Assembly: GCA_035578905.1 (NCBI GenBank)
Contig: JAQJVL010000005.1
Span: 4,494,828-4,558,827, forward strand
DNA length: 64,000 bases
Origin: Stictocephala bisonia
Taxonomy: Eukaryota; Arthropoda; Insecta; Hemiptera; Membracidae
Direction: 5' to 3'
Shown piece after piece: positions 47,901 to 56,447 of this stretch. Position numbers and translations under genes: made by a program. The notes under the pieces are model-generated. The model had not been told where the DNA came from, made no database searches, and saw nothing but the letters and a program-made list of their open reading frames with translations. Within the stretch, counting starts at the first letter, position 1, and each line of letters starts with the position of its first letter.

Positions 47901-48794
47901 GATATGAGAACCCAGGCAAAAAACGATTTTGAGAAAGACTTCTTCAAACTGATGAACAATTCGGTGTTTGGGAAGACTATGGAGAACATCCGAAACCGAG
48001 TCGACATTCGCCTGGCAACAAAGGAACGACAAGTCCAAAAGTGGCTGGCAAAACCAAATTTTAAAAGCAGAACCATCTTCACCGAGCAGCTAGCAGCAGT
48101 TCATATGTCTAAAACGAAATTGTTGTTTAATAAGGCTATCTACGTAGGAATGAGCATCCTTGATATATCCAAAACCCTAATGTTCGACTTCCACTACAAC
48201 GTCATCAAGAGAAAATATGGAAACAAGGCTGAACTTCAGTACACCGACACCGACTCTCTGACATATCTCATCGAGACGGAACACTTTTACAAGGATATGA
48301 AGCAGATGATAGACTTCTTCGACACAAGCGACTACCCTCAGCCGAATCGATACAACATCCCGAGCGTGAACAAAAAGGTGATTGGTAAGTTCAAGGATGA
48401 ACTAAATGGTCGAGTTATGTATGAGCATGTTGGGCTTCGCTCAAAGATGTATGCGAGTCGCTCAGAAAAAAAGGACGACAAAGATGACGGGGAAATAAAA
48501 AAGAGCAAGGGTGTGAAGATGTGCGTGATAAAAAAAGATATTACCTTCCAAGATTATAAGGATTGTATGAAAGAATTTGCCGAAAAATACAGCACACTGG
48601 ACATAACACTTGGAGTGAAGCAAGATCACAGCTCTAAAGACTACCGCACTATGAACATGATCCGGAGTTTCAAGCACAATGTATATACCGTGGAGCTCAA
48701 CAAGATTGCCCTATCTGCTTACGATGATAAGAGATTTATCCTGGAGGGGGGCGTCAAGACCCTACCCTGGGGGCATTATCTAATTGATAAATAA
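44937..48794 (+). CDS. polB: Polinton-type protein-primed family B DNA polymerase, left copy (1,285 aa)
   Basis: Replicative DNA polymerase of the viral/Polinton protein-primed class (Pfam DNA_pol_B_2 type). Order of parts: C2HC zinc fingers C8-C11-H23-C27 and C40-C43-H55-C59; a Ser-rich linker; an OTU-like segment with D280-Q-K-C283 and H378-Y379, the layout of a cysteine-protease centre; a third zinc-finger-like C403-R-R-C406; ExoI D458-F-E460; an inserted C557/C560 plus H-D-H module like endonuclease VII; ExoII N606 to Y-D611; ExoIII Y753-N-K-T-D757; motif A D853-A-N-N-L-Y-G; motif B N1008-S-V-F-G; motif C Y1102-T-D-T-D-S1107. All catalytic acidic residues of both 3'-5' exonuclease and polymerase centres are present, so the protein could be active. 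I chose ATG 44937 because it follows a strong splice acceptor; an in-frame ATG at 44892 lies in the predicted intron. Codon use is GC-richer than the flanking DNA. A separate terminal protein was not found. The OTU assignment is inference from two short motifs. Confidence 0.9.
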   Translation: MNPNQIACPRCSKTMSKTNIARHLKSCTGPTTTREPQRPCPSCGMMITLSHRSRHLKKCSPAHLKRKAGDPIPSISKTARMDDEPQPSTSSSSIINNVRSSIVSAYNTVKTAVGDLIGGHKQLEIIEIEKAFKGRMKTYSIDNKPNIKDPAGFLQQARELVKGKIEENAREKNIKTNLVFLVKYKKPIGDKVEDKEMNFKTKNVVILPTVDILAYVEDAEGKLLKEMDEFYAKGSGWTLAKIIGLELRVNRYDPIHASTYTELPKKISDKKAVLNIQNTDQKCFLWSVLAALHPVSWQDQPRRIHHYLPFEHELDQHLQGINFPVTLDKITLFEKRSGFSINVYAYDEKCIVYPLLVTNAEKHTHIDLLYIKDGDNTHYCLIRDLSRLVRSQTTNYEHKTWICRRCLLHFGTQDLLNRHTEDCNEHEAVKIIMPPEGSTIKFEEGQKKMRVPFAMYADFECMLTPIEENEDQPIGPRRCYTEKYQKHEAISFCYYIVYTDGDYAHPVSYFGEDAAQVFVERLLDESRKIHQLYSTAAAIPMQLTADDEQEFITATNCHICEKPFTNPDDYKVRDHDHLTGKFRGTAHNLCNLKFRKPNFIPIFIHNLSGYDTHLFIKMFGLNDETISVVPNNEERYISYTIEIEGGVKLRFLDSCRFMASSLDKLVNNLAPEHFKHTSQFYIGEQLQLLTKKGIYPYDFMDSLEKFKLTSLPAKEDFYNKLNMAGISDQDYEHARKIWTTFNIKNMQEYTELYNKTDVLLLADIMENFRDVCLQTYQLDPAWYFTAPGLAWSAMLKVTNIELELLSDYNMSLMIGKGIRGGVSQVSCRYAKANNPYTEDYDEEKPTSYLTYLDANNLYGWAMSQHMPYGGFKWVEPVEFEWEGNKYGYIDIMDVADDNDMGYILEVDLEYPKELHDSHSDLPLAPEQRIPPGAKESKLLLTLHDKEKYVVHYRNLKQYLLLGMKLTKVHRAVCFNQSRWLKKYIDLNTDMRTQAKNDFEKDFFKLMNNSVFGKTMENIRNRVDIRLATKERQVQKWLAKPNFKSRTIFTEQLAAVHMSKTKLLFNKAIYVGMSILDISKTLMFDFHYNVIKRKYGNKAELQYTDTDSLTYLIETEHFYKDMKQMIDFFDTSDYPQPNRYNIPSVNKKVIGKFKDELNGRVMYEHVGLRSKMYASRSEKKDDKDDGEIKKSKGVKMCVIKKDITFQDYKDCMKEFAEKYSTLDITLGVKQDHSSKDYRTMNMIRSFKHNVYTVELNKIALSAYDDKRFILEGGVKTLPWGHYLIDK

Positions 48795-48900
48795 GCGATG
48801 CTAGACCGAGCCGTCTTAGACGCGCTGATGGTGGAGTAAGGAGACGGGTGGGAGCACAAGAGTGCAGGAGGTAGCAAATAGAAGAAGGTCGGCTACCACT

Positions 48901-48945
48901 TTCCGCAGCGGGGAGGGGCTGCGGAATCCCTTAAAATCCAATAAA
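48901..48945 (+). terminator. 3' hairpin and poly(A) signal of left polB
   Basis: TTCCGCAGC and GCTGCGGAA (48901-48926) form a 9-bp perfect stem with an 8-base GGGGAGGG loop, about 105 bp after the stop. AATAAA follows at 48940-48945. The hairpin just before the hexamer is kept in both arms and may help 3'-end formation. Confidence 0.6.
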
Positions 48946-49100
48946 TATTTTGGTTTACAAAAATCTTAATCAGTTATGAATTGGACACAATTCAATCCAG
49001 TTATGAATGTGAGAGAAACCATCGCCAGAGAGCTACACGCTCCAGCCAGAAGAACATTTCCCACCAGACCTGTATTTTTAACAGTACCACACTGTTACAG

Positions 49101-49223
49101 GTTACTAACATGTCCGTAGAAACCCAATTTACGACATTGGATGGGCTCAACCCGTCCGTAGTGCAATGTAAAAACCTCGTACTGGACGAACCTTCTTCTT
49201 AATTACGGTAACTTCTACGCCAG
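49101..49223 (+). other. Possible small exon with a 30-codon frame downstream of left polB
   Basis: Bounded by a CACACTGTTACAG acceptor and a CAG|GTAAGTA donor, both near-consensus. It contains ATG 49110 and a 30-codon frame ending TAA at 49202. The same frame extends upstream to ATG 48981 (73 codons) if the acceptor is not used. No domain is recognised. It could be a separate short gene, an alternative 3' exon, or chance. Confidence 0.3.
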
Positions 49224-49649
49224 GTAAGTAATGTTAAGTTAGTTTTAAGTAAACTCTTTTACCGTCAACCTTTAAAAAACAATCTGTAAAATAAATTCTG
49301 TTATAATATCTCCAGCTCTGTGTGAATTTCTATAGAATACCGTACCATCGAGGTGAGGGCGGCCCAAATTCAATAAAAAAGCCCGACTGTTCTCTAAGGC
49401 AGCCGTAAAACGCATAAGTCCTGAGGCAGTCCTGCAGCTTAGGGCTGGGCTAATCCCCGTAAGACCTTGAGTCGCAGTCCGGGCCCTCGTATGGTACGTG
49501 TATCTGGATGTGTGTAACACTCTATGGCTGGCTTAAACTCTGTAAGTCCAGGGTGTGAGTAAGGGATATTTTTAGTAACAAGAAAAATAAAATAAATAAA
49601 TAAAAGCCCTTTGTAAGTTTGTGCGTCACATTGAAAGGCTTCTGGGCCG

Positions 49650-49743
49650 TTTTTCTGTTTTCCTGTTTTCCTGTTTTCCTGTTTTTTCTGTTTTTCTGTT
49701 TTTCTGTTTTTCTGTTTTTCTGTTTTTCTGTTTTTCTGTTTTC
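49650..49743. repeat. TTTTTCTG microsatellite in the loop
   Basis: About eleven units of TTTTTCTG or TTTTCCTG. They produce Phe-rich frames on the plus strand and Lys/Glu/Asn-rich frames on the minus strand, neither of which I accept as coding. Confidence 0.9.
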
Positions 49744-49908
49744 CAAGTCTTTCTGCATCGCAATATGCAACAAAAGAAGTTCACAGGTATGGTGGGAAAT
49801 GTTCTTCCGGCTGGCGCGCGTGGCGAAGCCAAAGCTGATACAAGATCTTGTTCATTCGAATTCATGTTTGATAATAAAGAATTTAGAAAACAATTCTATT
49901 TATAGCCT

Positions 49909-49968
49909 GGGTTGGGCTAACTCGGGTTTTATTAACCCACGTTGATTTAACCCGGTTTAGCCCAACCC
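49909..49968. other. Imperfect 20-bp stem-loop in the palindrome loop
   Basis: GGGTTGGGCTAACTCGGGTT pairs with AACCCGGTTTAGCCCAACCC at 18 of 20 positions around a 20-base centre. It lies near the symmetry axis of the 13-kb palindrome, so it would sit close to the turn of a folded single strand. Confidence 0.7.
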
Positions 49969-50822
49969 GCCATGATAGACTGATAAGAAAAAGTGAAAAT
50001 ACGAGTCCTTTTATACTCTCAGTTGACCTTGAGAGAGTATTGTGCCTCCTTCCCTAAAGGTCTATGCAAGAGTCTTAACACTTGTCCTTGCATTCCCAGA
50101 CAAGACCATGACTATCAAGTCAATGCCTGTCCAGACAAGTCTTGACCCAAGTTTCCACACCACCCAAGGGGTATAGGGTCATTGCACTTTGTGCATTGGC
50201 GCGTTTTTTATTATAGTGGGTGTCCCCAGTAGGCATAATCCCACTTACTTTAATGTAACTTGCCTCAACCATCGCAAGCTACGGTGATAGCCACTCCATA
50301 ACAAAATTGCTACCTCCCAGTATTATTTTTGTGTTTCTTTTTCTTTATACTTTTTTTTTTTTTTTTTGGATCCACTATAAGTCTAGCCGCCACTTTACTT
50401 GGAGAAGCCTTTCAATGTGACGCACAAACTTACAAAGGGCTTTTATTTATTTATTTTATTTTTCTTGTTACTAAAAATATCCCTTACTCACACCCTGGAC
50501 TTACAGAGTTTAAGCCAGCCATAGAGTGTTACACACATCCAGATACACGTACCATACGAGGGCCCGGACTGCGACTCAAGGTCTTACGGGGATTAGCCCA
50601 GCCCTAAGCTGCAGGACTGCCTCAGGACTTATGCGTTTTACGGCTGCCTTAGAGAACAGTCGGGCTTTTTTATTGAATTTGGGCCGCCCTCACCTCGATG
50701 GTACGGTATTCTATAGAAATTCAAACAGAGCTGGAGATATTATAACAGAATTTATTTTACAGATTGTTTTTTAAAGGTTGACGGTAAAAGAGTTTACTTA
50801 AAACTAACTTAACATTACTTAC

Positions 50823-50945
50823 CTGGCGTAGAAGTTACCGTAATTAAGAAGAAGGTTCGTCCAGTACGAGGTTTTTACATTGCACTACGGACGGGTTGAG
50901 CCCATCCAATGTCGTAAATTGGGTTTCTACGGACATGTTAGTAAC
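50823..50945 (-). other. Possible small exon downstream of right polB
   Basis: Exact mirror of 49101-49223, same 123-bp length, splice signals and identical translated 30-codon frame. Identity between arms is high everywhere, so conservation here is weak evidence of function. Confidence 0.3.
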
Positions 50946-51100
50946 CTGTAACAGTGTGGTACTGTTAAAAATACAGGTCTGGTGGGAAATGTTCTTCTGG
51001 CTGGAGCGTGTAGCTCTCTGGCGATGGTTTCTCTCACATTCATAACTGGATTGAATTGTGTCCAATTCATAACTGATTAAGATTTTTGTAAACCAAAATA

Positions 51101-51145
51101 TTTATTGGATTTTAAGGGATTCCGCAGCCCCTCCCCGCTGCGGAA
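51101..51145 (-). terminator. 3' hairpin and poly(A) signal of right polB
   Basis: Mirror of 48901-48945: the same 9-bp stem at 51120-51145 and AATAAA (TTTATT on the plus strand) at 51101-51106. Confidence 0.6.
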
Positions 51146-51251
51146 AGTGGTAGCCGACCTTCTTCTATTTGCTACCTCCTGCACTCTTGTGCTCCCACCC
51201 GTCTCCTTACTCCACCATCAGCGCGTCTAAGACGGCTCGGTCTAGCATCGC

Positions 51252-54200
51252 TTATTTATCAATTAGATAATGCCCCCAGGGTAGGGTCTTGACGCCCCCC
51301 TCCAGGATAAATCTCTTATCATCGTAAGCAGATAGGGCAATCTTGTTGAGCTCCACGGTATATACATTGTGCTTGAAACTCCGGATCATGTTCATAGTGC
51401 GGTAGTCTTTAGAGCTGTGATCTTGCTTCACTCCAAGTGTTATGTCCAGTGTGCTGTATTTTTCGGCAAATTCTTTCATACAATCCTTATAATCTTGGAA
51501 GGTAATATCTTTTTTTATCACGCACATCTTCACACCCTTGCTCTTTTTTATTTCCCCGTCATCTTTGTCGTCCTTTTTTTCTGAGCGACTCGCATACATC
51601 TTTGAGCGAAGCCCAACATGCTCATACATAACTCGACCATTTAGTTCATCCTTGAACTTACCAATCACCTTTTTGTTCACGCTCGGGATGTTGTATCGAT
51701 TCGGCTGAGGGTAGTCGCTTGTGTCGAAGAAGTCTATCATCTGCTTCATATCCTTGTAAAAGTGTTCCGTCTCGATGAGATATGTCAGAGAGTCGGTGTC
51801 GGTGTACTGAAGTTCAGCCTTGTTTCCATATTTTCTCTTGATGACGTTGTAGTGGAAGTCGAACATTAGGGTTTTGGATATATCAAGGCTGCTCATTCCT
51901 ACGTAGATAGCCTTATTAAACAACAATTTCGTTTTAGACATATGAACTGCTGCTAGCTGCTCGGTGAAGATGGTTCTGCTTTTAAAATTTGGTTTTGCCA
52001 GCCACTTTTGGACTTGTCGTTCCTTTGTTGCCAGGCGAATGTCGACTCGGTTTCGGATGTTCTCCATAGTCTCCCCAAACACCGAATTGTTCATCAGTTT
52101 GAAGAAGTCTTTCTCAAAATCGTTTTTTGCCTGGGTTCTCATATCGGTATTTAGGTCGATGTATTTCTTCAGCCATCTGCTTTGGTTAAAGCAGACGGCT
52201 CGGTGCACTTTTGTCAGCTTCATCCCCAGCAACAAGTACTGCTTCAAGTTGCGGTAGTGTACTACGTATTTCTCCTTGTCATGGAGGGTGAGAAGCAGCT
52301 TGCTCTCCTTAGCCCCCGGCGGTATACGTTGCTCTGGGGCGAGGGGGAGGTCGGAATGCGAGTCGTGGAGCTCTTTGGGGTACTCCAAATCCACCTCCAA
52401 GATGTATCCCATGTCATTGTCGTCTGCTACATCCATAATATCAATGTAGCCGTACTTGTTACCTTCCCACTCGAACTCCACTGGCTCCACCCACTTGAAA
52501 CCACCGTAGGGCATGTGCTGGCTCATCACCCACCCGTATAAATTGTTGGCATCCAGGTAAGTGAGGTAGCTGGTAGGTTTCTCCTCATCATAGTCCTCGG
52601 TGTACGGGTTGTTGGCCTTGGCGTAGCGGCATGAGACTTGGGAAACTCCTCCTCGAATTCCTTTGCCAATCATCAGGCTCATGTTGTAGTCAGAGAGCAA
52701 CTCCAGCTCGATGTTAGTGACCTTGAGCATGGCACTCCAGGCGAGTCCAGGTGCGGTGAAGTACCAGGCTGGATCAAGTTGATAGGTCTGGAGGCACACG
52801 TCTCGGAAGTTCTCCATGATGTCGGCCAATAGAAGCACATCTGTCTTGTTGTAGAGCTCAGTATATTCCTGCATGTTTTTGATGTTGAATGTAGTCCAGA
52901 TCTTCCGCGCATGCTCGTAGTCTTGATCGGAGATTCCAGCCATATTTAATTTGTTGTAAAAGTCTTCTTTTGCTGGTAGAGATGTCAACTTGAACTTTTC
53001 TAGGGAGTCCATAAAGTCGTAGGGGTAGATCCCCTTTTTTGTAAGCAACTGCAGTTGCTCTCCAATGTAGAATTGTGAGGTGTGTTTGAAGTGTTCGGGT
53101 GCGAGGTTATTTACCAATTTATCGAGACTCGAAGCCATGAACCGGCACGAGTCGAGGAATCGCAGCTTCACCCCACCCTCAATCTCGACGGTGTACGAGA
53201 TGTAGCGTTCTTCATTGTTAGGTACGACGCTGATGGTCTCGTCATTCAACCCAAACATTTTGATAAATAAATGGGTGTCGTACCCACTCAAGTTATGGAT
53301 GAAGATGGGTATAAAGTTTGGTTTCCGAAACTTGAGGTTGCAGAGGTTGTGGGCTGTGCCTCTAAACTTTCCGGTGAGGTGATCGTGATCACGAACCTTG
53401 TAGTCATCTGGGTTGGTGAAAGGCTTTTCACAGATGTGGCAGTTGGTAGCCGTGATAAATTCCTGCTCGTCGTCCGCAGTTAGCTGCATCGGGATGGCTG
53501 CAGCGGTGGAGTAGAGTTGGTGAATCTTCCTCGACTCATCTAGTAGACGTTCTACGAAGACCTGGGCGGCATCCTCTCCAAAGTAGCTGACGGGGTGGGC
53601 GTAGTCTCCATCGGTATACACGATGTAGTAGCAGAAGCTGATGGCCTCATGCTTCTGGTACTTCTCGGTATAGCATCTCCTCGGTCCAATTGGCTGATCC
53701 TCGTTCTCCTCGATGGGGGTGAGCATGCACTCAAAGTCCGCGTACATTGCGAACGGGACTCGCATCTTCTTCTGCCCCTCTTCAAACTTGATGGTGCTTC
53801 CCTCCGGTGGCATAATAATCTTGACGGCTTCGTGCTCGTTGCAGTCCTCCGTGTGACGGTTGAGTAGGTCCTGCGTTCCAAAGTGTAGCAGGCAGCGGCG
53901 GCATATCCACGTCTTATGCTCATAATTAGTAGTCTGGGACCTAACGAGTCGGCTGAGGTCTCTAATGAGACAATAATGCGTGTTGTCTCCGTCTTTGATG
54001 TATAGGAGTTCGATATGAGTGTGTTTCTCTGCATTTGTTACCAGCAGCGGGTATACGATGCACTTTTCGTCGTAGGCGTAGACGTTGATGGAAAATCCGC
54101 TCCTCTTCTCGAATAGCGTGATTTTATCAAGGGTGACGGGGAAGTTGATTCCTTGGAGATGTTGATCCAGCTCGTGTTCGAATGGTAGATAGTGGTGGAT

Positions 54201-55109
54201 ACGGCGAGGTTGATCTTGCCATGAGACGGGATGGAGAGCCGCTAACACAGACCAGAGGAAGCATTTCTGATCAGTGTTTTGTATATTTAGAACAGCCTTC
54301 TTATCGCTGATCTTTTTTGGCAGCTCGGTGTAGGTTGATGCGTGAATGGGATCGTATCGGTTAACTCTAAGCTCCAATCCAATGATCTTTGCTAAGGTCC
54401 AGCCAGAGCCTTTAGCGTAGAATTCATCCATCTCCTTCAAAAGCTTCCCCTCAGCATCCTCCACATAGGCCAAGATGTCTACGGTTGGGAGTATAACCAC
54501 GTTCTTGGTCTTAAAGTTCATCTCTTTGTCCTCTACCTTGTCTCCAATCGGCTTCTTATACTTGACAAGGAAGACGAGGTTCGTCTTGATGTTCTTTTCC
54601 CTCGCATTCTCCTCGATCTTGCCTTTAACCAATTCACGAGCTTGTTGTAGAAATCCAGCGGGGTCCTTTATGTTAGGCTTGTTATCGATGGAGTACGTCT
54701 TCATTCGCCCCTTGAATGCCTTCTCGATTTCGATAATCTCCAATTGTTTATGTCCTCCGATGAGATCGCCTACTGCCGTCTTAACCGTGTTGTATGCTGA
54801 CACGATCGAGGAGCGCACGTTGTTGATGATTGATGACGAGCTCGTTGATGGCTGAGGCTCATCATCCATGCGGGCGGTCTTGGAGATAGATGGGATAGGG
54901 TCTCCAGCCTTCCTCTTGAGGTGAGCGGGGCTGCACTTCTTGAGGTGCCGGCTGCGGTGGGAGAGGGTGATCATCATCCCGCAGGACGGGCAAGGTCGCT
55001 GGGGCTCCCGAGTCGTTGTAGGCCCGGTGCAGCTCTTGAGATGGCGAGCTATGTTTGTCTTAGACATGGTCTTGCTGCATCTGGGGCATGCAATTTGGTT
55101 GGGGTTCAT
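51252..55109 (-). CDS. polB: Polinton-type protein-primed family B DNA polymerase, right copy (1,285 aa)
   Basis: Inverted second copy with the same length, domain order and start logic (ATG at 55109, six bases after a predicted acceptor). It differs from the left copy at five residues: D367E, I641V, A861V, K1013E and I1074S (left to right). A861 is eight residues after the motif A aspartate (Y-G-W-A becomes Y-G-W-V). K1013 immediately follows the motif B N-S-V-F-G and becomes Glu, a charge reversal beside the dNTP-binding region. The catalytic aspartates of motifs A and C and the exonuclease acids are unchanged. The frame is open from start to stop, so decay, if any, is by missense only. I infer that this copy is the less constrained one. 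Which copy is ancestral cannot be told from the window alone. Confidence 0.9.
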   Translation of the reverse strand: MNPNQIACPRCSKTMSKTNIARHLKSCTGPTTTREPQRPCPSCGMMITLSHRSRHLKKCSPAHLKRKAGDPIPSISKTARMDDEPQPSTSSSSIINNVRSSIVSAYNTVKTAVGDLIGGHKQLEIIEIEKAFKGRMKTYSIDNKPNIKDPAGFLQQARELVKGKIEENAREKNIKTNLVFLVKYKKPIGDKVEDKEMNFKTKNVVILPTVDILAYVEDAEGKLLKEMDEFYAKGSGWTLAKIIGLELRVNRYDPIHASTYTELPKKISDKKAVLNIQNTDQKCFLWSVLAALHPVSWQDQPRRIHHYLPFEHELDQHLQGINFPVTLDKITLFEKRSGFSINVYAYDEKCIVYPLLVTNAEKHTHIELLYIKDGDNTHYCLIRDLSRLVRSQTTNYEHKTWICRRCLLHFGTQDLLNRHTEDCNEHEAVKIIMPPEGSTIKFEEGQKKMRVPFAMYADFECMLTPIEENEDQPIGPRRCYTEKYQKHEAISFCYYIVYTDGDYAHPVSYFGEDAAQVFVERLLDESRKIHQLYSTAAAIPMQLTADDEQEFITATNCHICEKPFTNPDDYKVRDHDHLTGKFRGTAHNLCNLKFRKPNFIPIFIHNLSGYDTHLFIKMFGLNDETISVVPNNEERYISYTVEIEGGVKLRFLDSCRFMASSLDKLVNNLAPEHFKHTSQFYIGEQLQLLTKKGIYPYDFMDSLEKFKLTSLPAKEDFYNKLNMAGISDQDYEHARKIWTTFNIKNMQEYTELYNKTDVLLLADIMENFRDVCLQTYQLDPAWYFTAPGLAWSAMLKVTNIELELLSDYNMSLMIGKGIRGGVSQVSCRYAKANNPYTEDYDEEKPTSYLTYLDANNLYGWVMSQHMPYGGFKWVEPVEFEWEGNKYGYIDIMDVADDNDMGYILEVDLEYPKELHDSHSDLPLAPEQRIPPGAKESKLLLTLHDKEKYVVHYRNLKQYLLLGMKLTKVHRAVCFNQSRWLKKYIDLNTDMRTQAKNDFEKDFFKLMNNSVFGETMENIRNRVDIRLATKERQVQKWLAKPNFKSRTIFTEQLAAVHMSKTKLLFNKAIYVGMSSLDISKTLMFDFHYNVIKRKYGNKAELQYTDTDSLTYLIETEHFYKDMKQMIDFFDTSDYPQPNRYNIPSVNKKVIGKFKDELNGRVMYEHVGLRSKMYASRSEKKDDKDDGEIKKSKGVKMCVIKKDITFQDYKDCMKEFAEKYSTLDITLGVKQDHSSKDYRTMNMIRSFKHNVYTVELNKIALSAYDDKRFILEGGVKTLPWGHYLIDK

Positions 55110-55115
55110 GATGAT

Positions 55116-55263
55116 CTGGAACAGAAGGACAATTTTTATTAGTAACATGATAATTAAGGTAATCTATGCAAATACCGTAAAGAGAACGGTAATCTAAGTC
55201 TAAAGTTTGCTTAGGGGCATTAGGGTTACGGAAATGCTACAGTAATGATATATAAGGGCTTAC
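55116..55263 (-). other. Predicted leader intron 2 of right polB (148 bp)
   Basis: Mirror of the left intron 2. Donor GTAAGC at 55263-55258, acceptor CAG ending at 55116, six bases before the ATG at 55109. Same length in both arms. Confidence 0.55.
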
Positions 55264-55344
55264 ATGTATTAGATGGGTGTGGTTGCCGTGGGTAGACGAA
55301 GTCACGTGATGGAGTGGTAGCAGGTTTTTGTGAGGATGGCTGAT

Positions 55345-55514
55345 CTGCAACAAATGAAACACAATATCGTAAAACTCTCAATATCTATCTACTCGGGTAT
55401 GTATAGTTCTAGAAATGTCTGTAGAAAAATGTTTTTCAATATCTTGGTAAAGGTAAGATAAGTTAGGTTATGTTCCTAGAGAGTAAAATGAATTTATAGG
55501 TTATGTATACTTAC
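55345..55514 (-). other. Predicted leader intron 1 of right polB (170 bp)
   Basis: Exact mirror of the left intron 1: donor GTAAGT at 55514-55509 and acceptor CAG ending at 55345. Same length in both arms. Confidence 0.5.
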
Positions 55515-55581
55515 AATACGGTTGCAATAGATGCGTTGTAAATAGCGGAGCTGCTAGATGTGTCTCGTTCAAAAGTCTGAG

Positions 55582-55622
55582 ACTGAATGATGATTGTCCT
55601 GAAATCATCGTAATATATATAT
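55582..55622 (-). promoter_or_regulatory. Predicted polB promoter, right arm
   Basis: Mirror of the left promoter. The initiator TCAGT is intact, but the TATA tract has one more AT dinucleotide (TATATATATA), which shifts the TATA-initiator spacing by 2 bp relative to the left arm. Confidence 0.5.
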
Positions 55623-55786
55623 GCCCCGGATCCAAGATGGCGGCCCCCATTCCTGCCAACCTGTTGGGAATTTTCCCTCCCAAAATTTCCCTCAAATTCC
55701 CAAATTTCTCTCAAATTCCCTTTTTGTACTATATAAAATACACTATTAGCCTTGTTATACTATATAAAATGCACTTTTAGCCTAGC

Positions 55787-56028
55787 TATATTGTATTGCA
55801 TGCGTATCTGTACACGTGTACCAAATTTGAGCGAAATCGGACGGTAAGTAACGAAACTAGATCCGGAGTGGTGGGGGTAAAGATAAGTCCAGAGACGACA
55901 TATACATAATACAAACGGTTTATATTGTATGGCATGCGTATCTGTACACGTGTACCAAATTTGAGCGAAATCGGACGGTAAATAACGAAACTAGATCCAA
56001 AGTGGTGGGGGTAAAGATAAGTTCAAAG
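55787..56028 (-). repeat. Duplicated ~100-bp block with GTACACGTGTAC palindromes (right arm)
   Basis: Inverted counterpart of 44030-44268, with both direct copies and both GTACACGTGTAC palindromes preserved. Confidence 0.8.
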
Positions 56029-56362
56029 GTGTTATTTTTGGAAAAATTTTGTTATAGGTAGGTCGGAAATGGTGTATACAGGTGGGCCTAATAGACTTTC
56101 GGGGGTCGAAAAAAATTTCCAAGGCTCTAGGACGCACCGTTTTCGAGATATAAGCAAAAAACCACTTTTTACGGGAAATGTATTGATTGTTTCGGAGAAT
56201 ACCTTCGGGGGTTTCCGGAGATTGTCGGGAACCTTCGGTAATCGTCGAGGCCCTTTTGATTTTGAGGGGGGGAGGGGAGAGGGGGAAGGGGGAAGGGCTG
56301 GTAATCGATTTGACGCAGAAATCCTAAATTCTGGCGGCAATATCGGCATCTTTTGACTACTA

Positions 56363-56447
56363 CAAGGTCATTAGAACCTCATTAAAAACTCGTTAAGATC
56401 AATTAGAACCTCATTAAAAACTCGTTAAGGTCATTAGAACCTCATTA
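56363..56447 (-). repeat. 31-32-bp tandem repeat near the right end, 3 units
   Basis: Mirror of 43570-43684 with one internal unit fewer (the unit with CTAATTGACC). The loss or gain occurred after the arms separated, or was not removed by arm-to-arm conversion. Confidence 0.9.

Larger units (their letters stand above)
43490..49643 (+). repeat. Left arm of the giant inverted repeat
   Basis: Matches the reverse complement of 50403-56526 along its length, with rare substitutions and a one-unit length difference in the 32-bp repeat. Homology stops after AAGGCTTCT, where the left continues GGGCCG and the right, in complement, continues CCAAG. Confidence 0.9.
49644..50402. other. Unique central loop of the giant palindrome (759 bp)
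   Basis: This is the only part of the element without an inverted partner. It contains a TTTTTCTG microsatellite (49650-49743), a diverged copy of a 32-bp stretch of the arms (49783-49814, compare 50973-51004, about 30 of 32 matching), a 20-bp stem-loop (49909-49968) and a T17 tract (50351-50367) ending at GGATCC. No credible gene is present; short Phe-rich frames come from the microsatellite. Confidence 0.75.
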
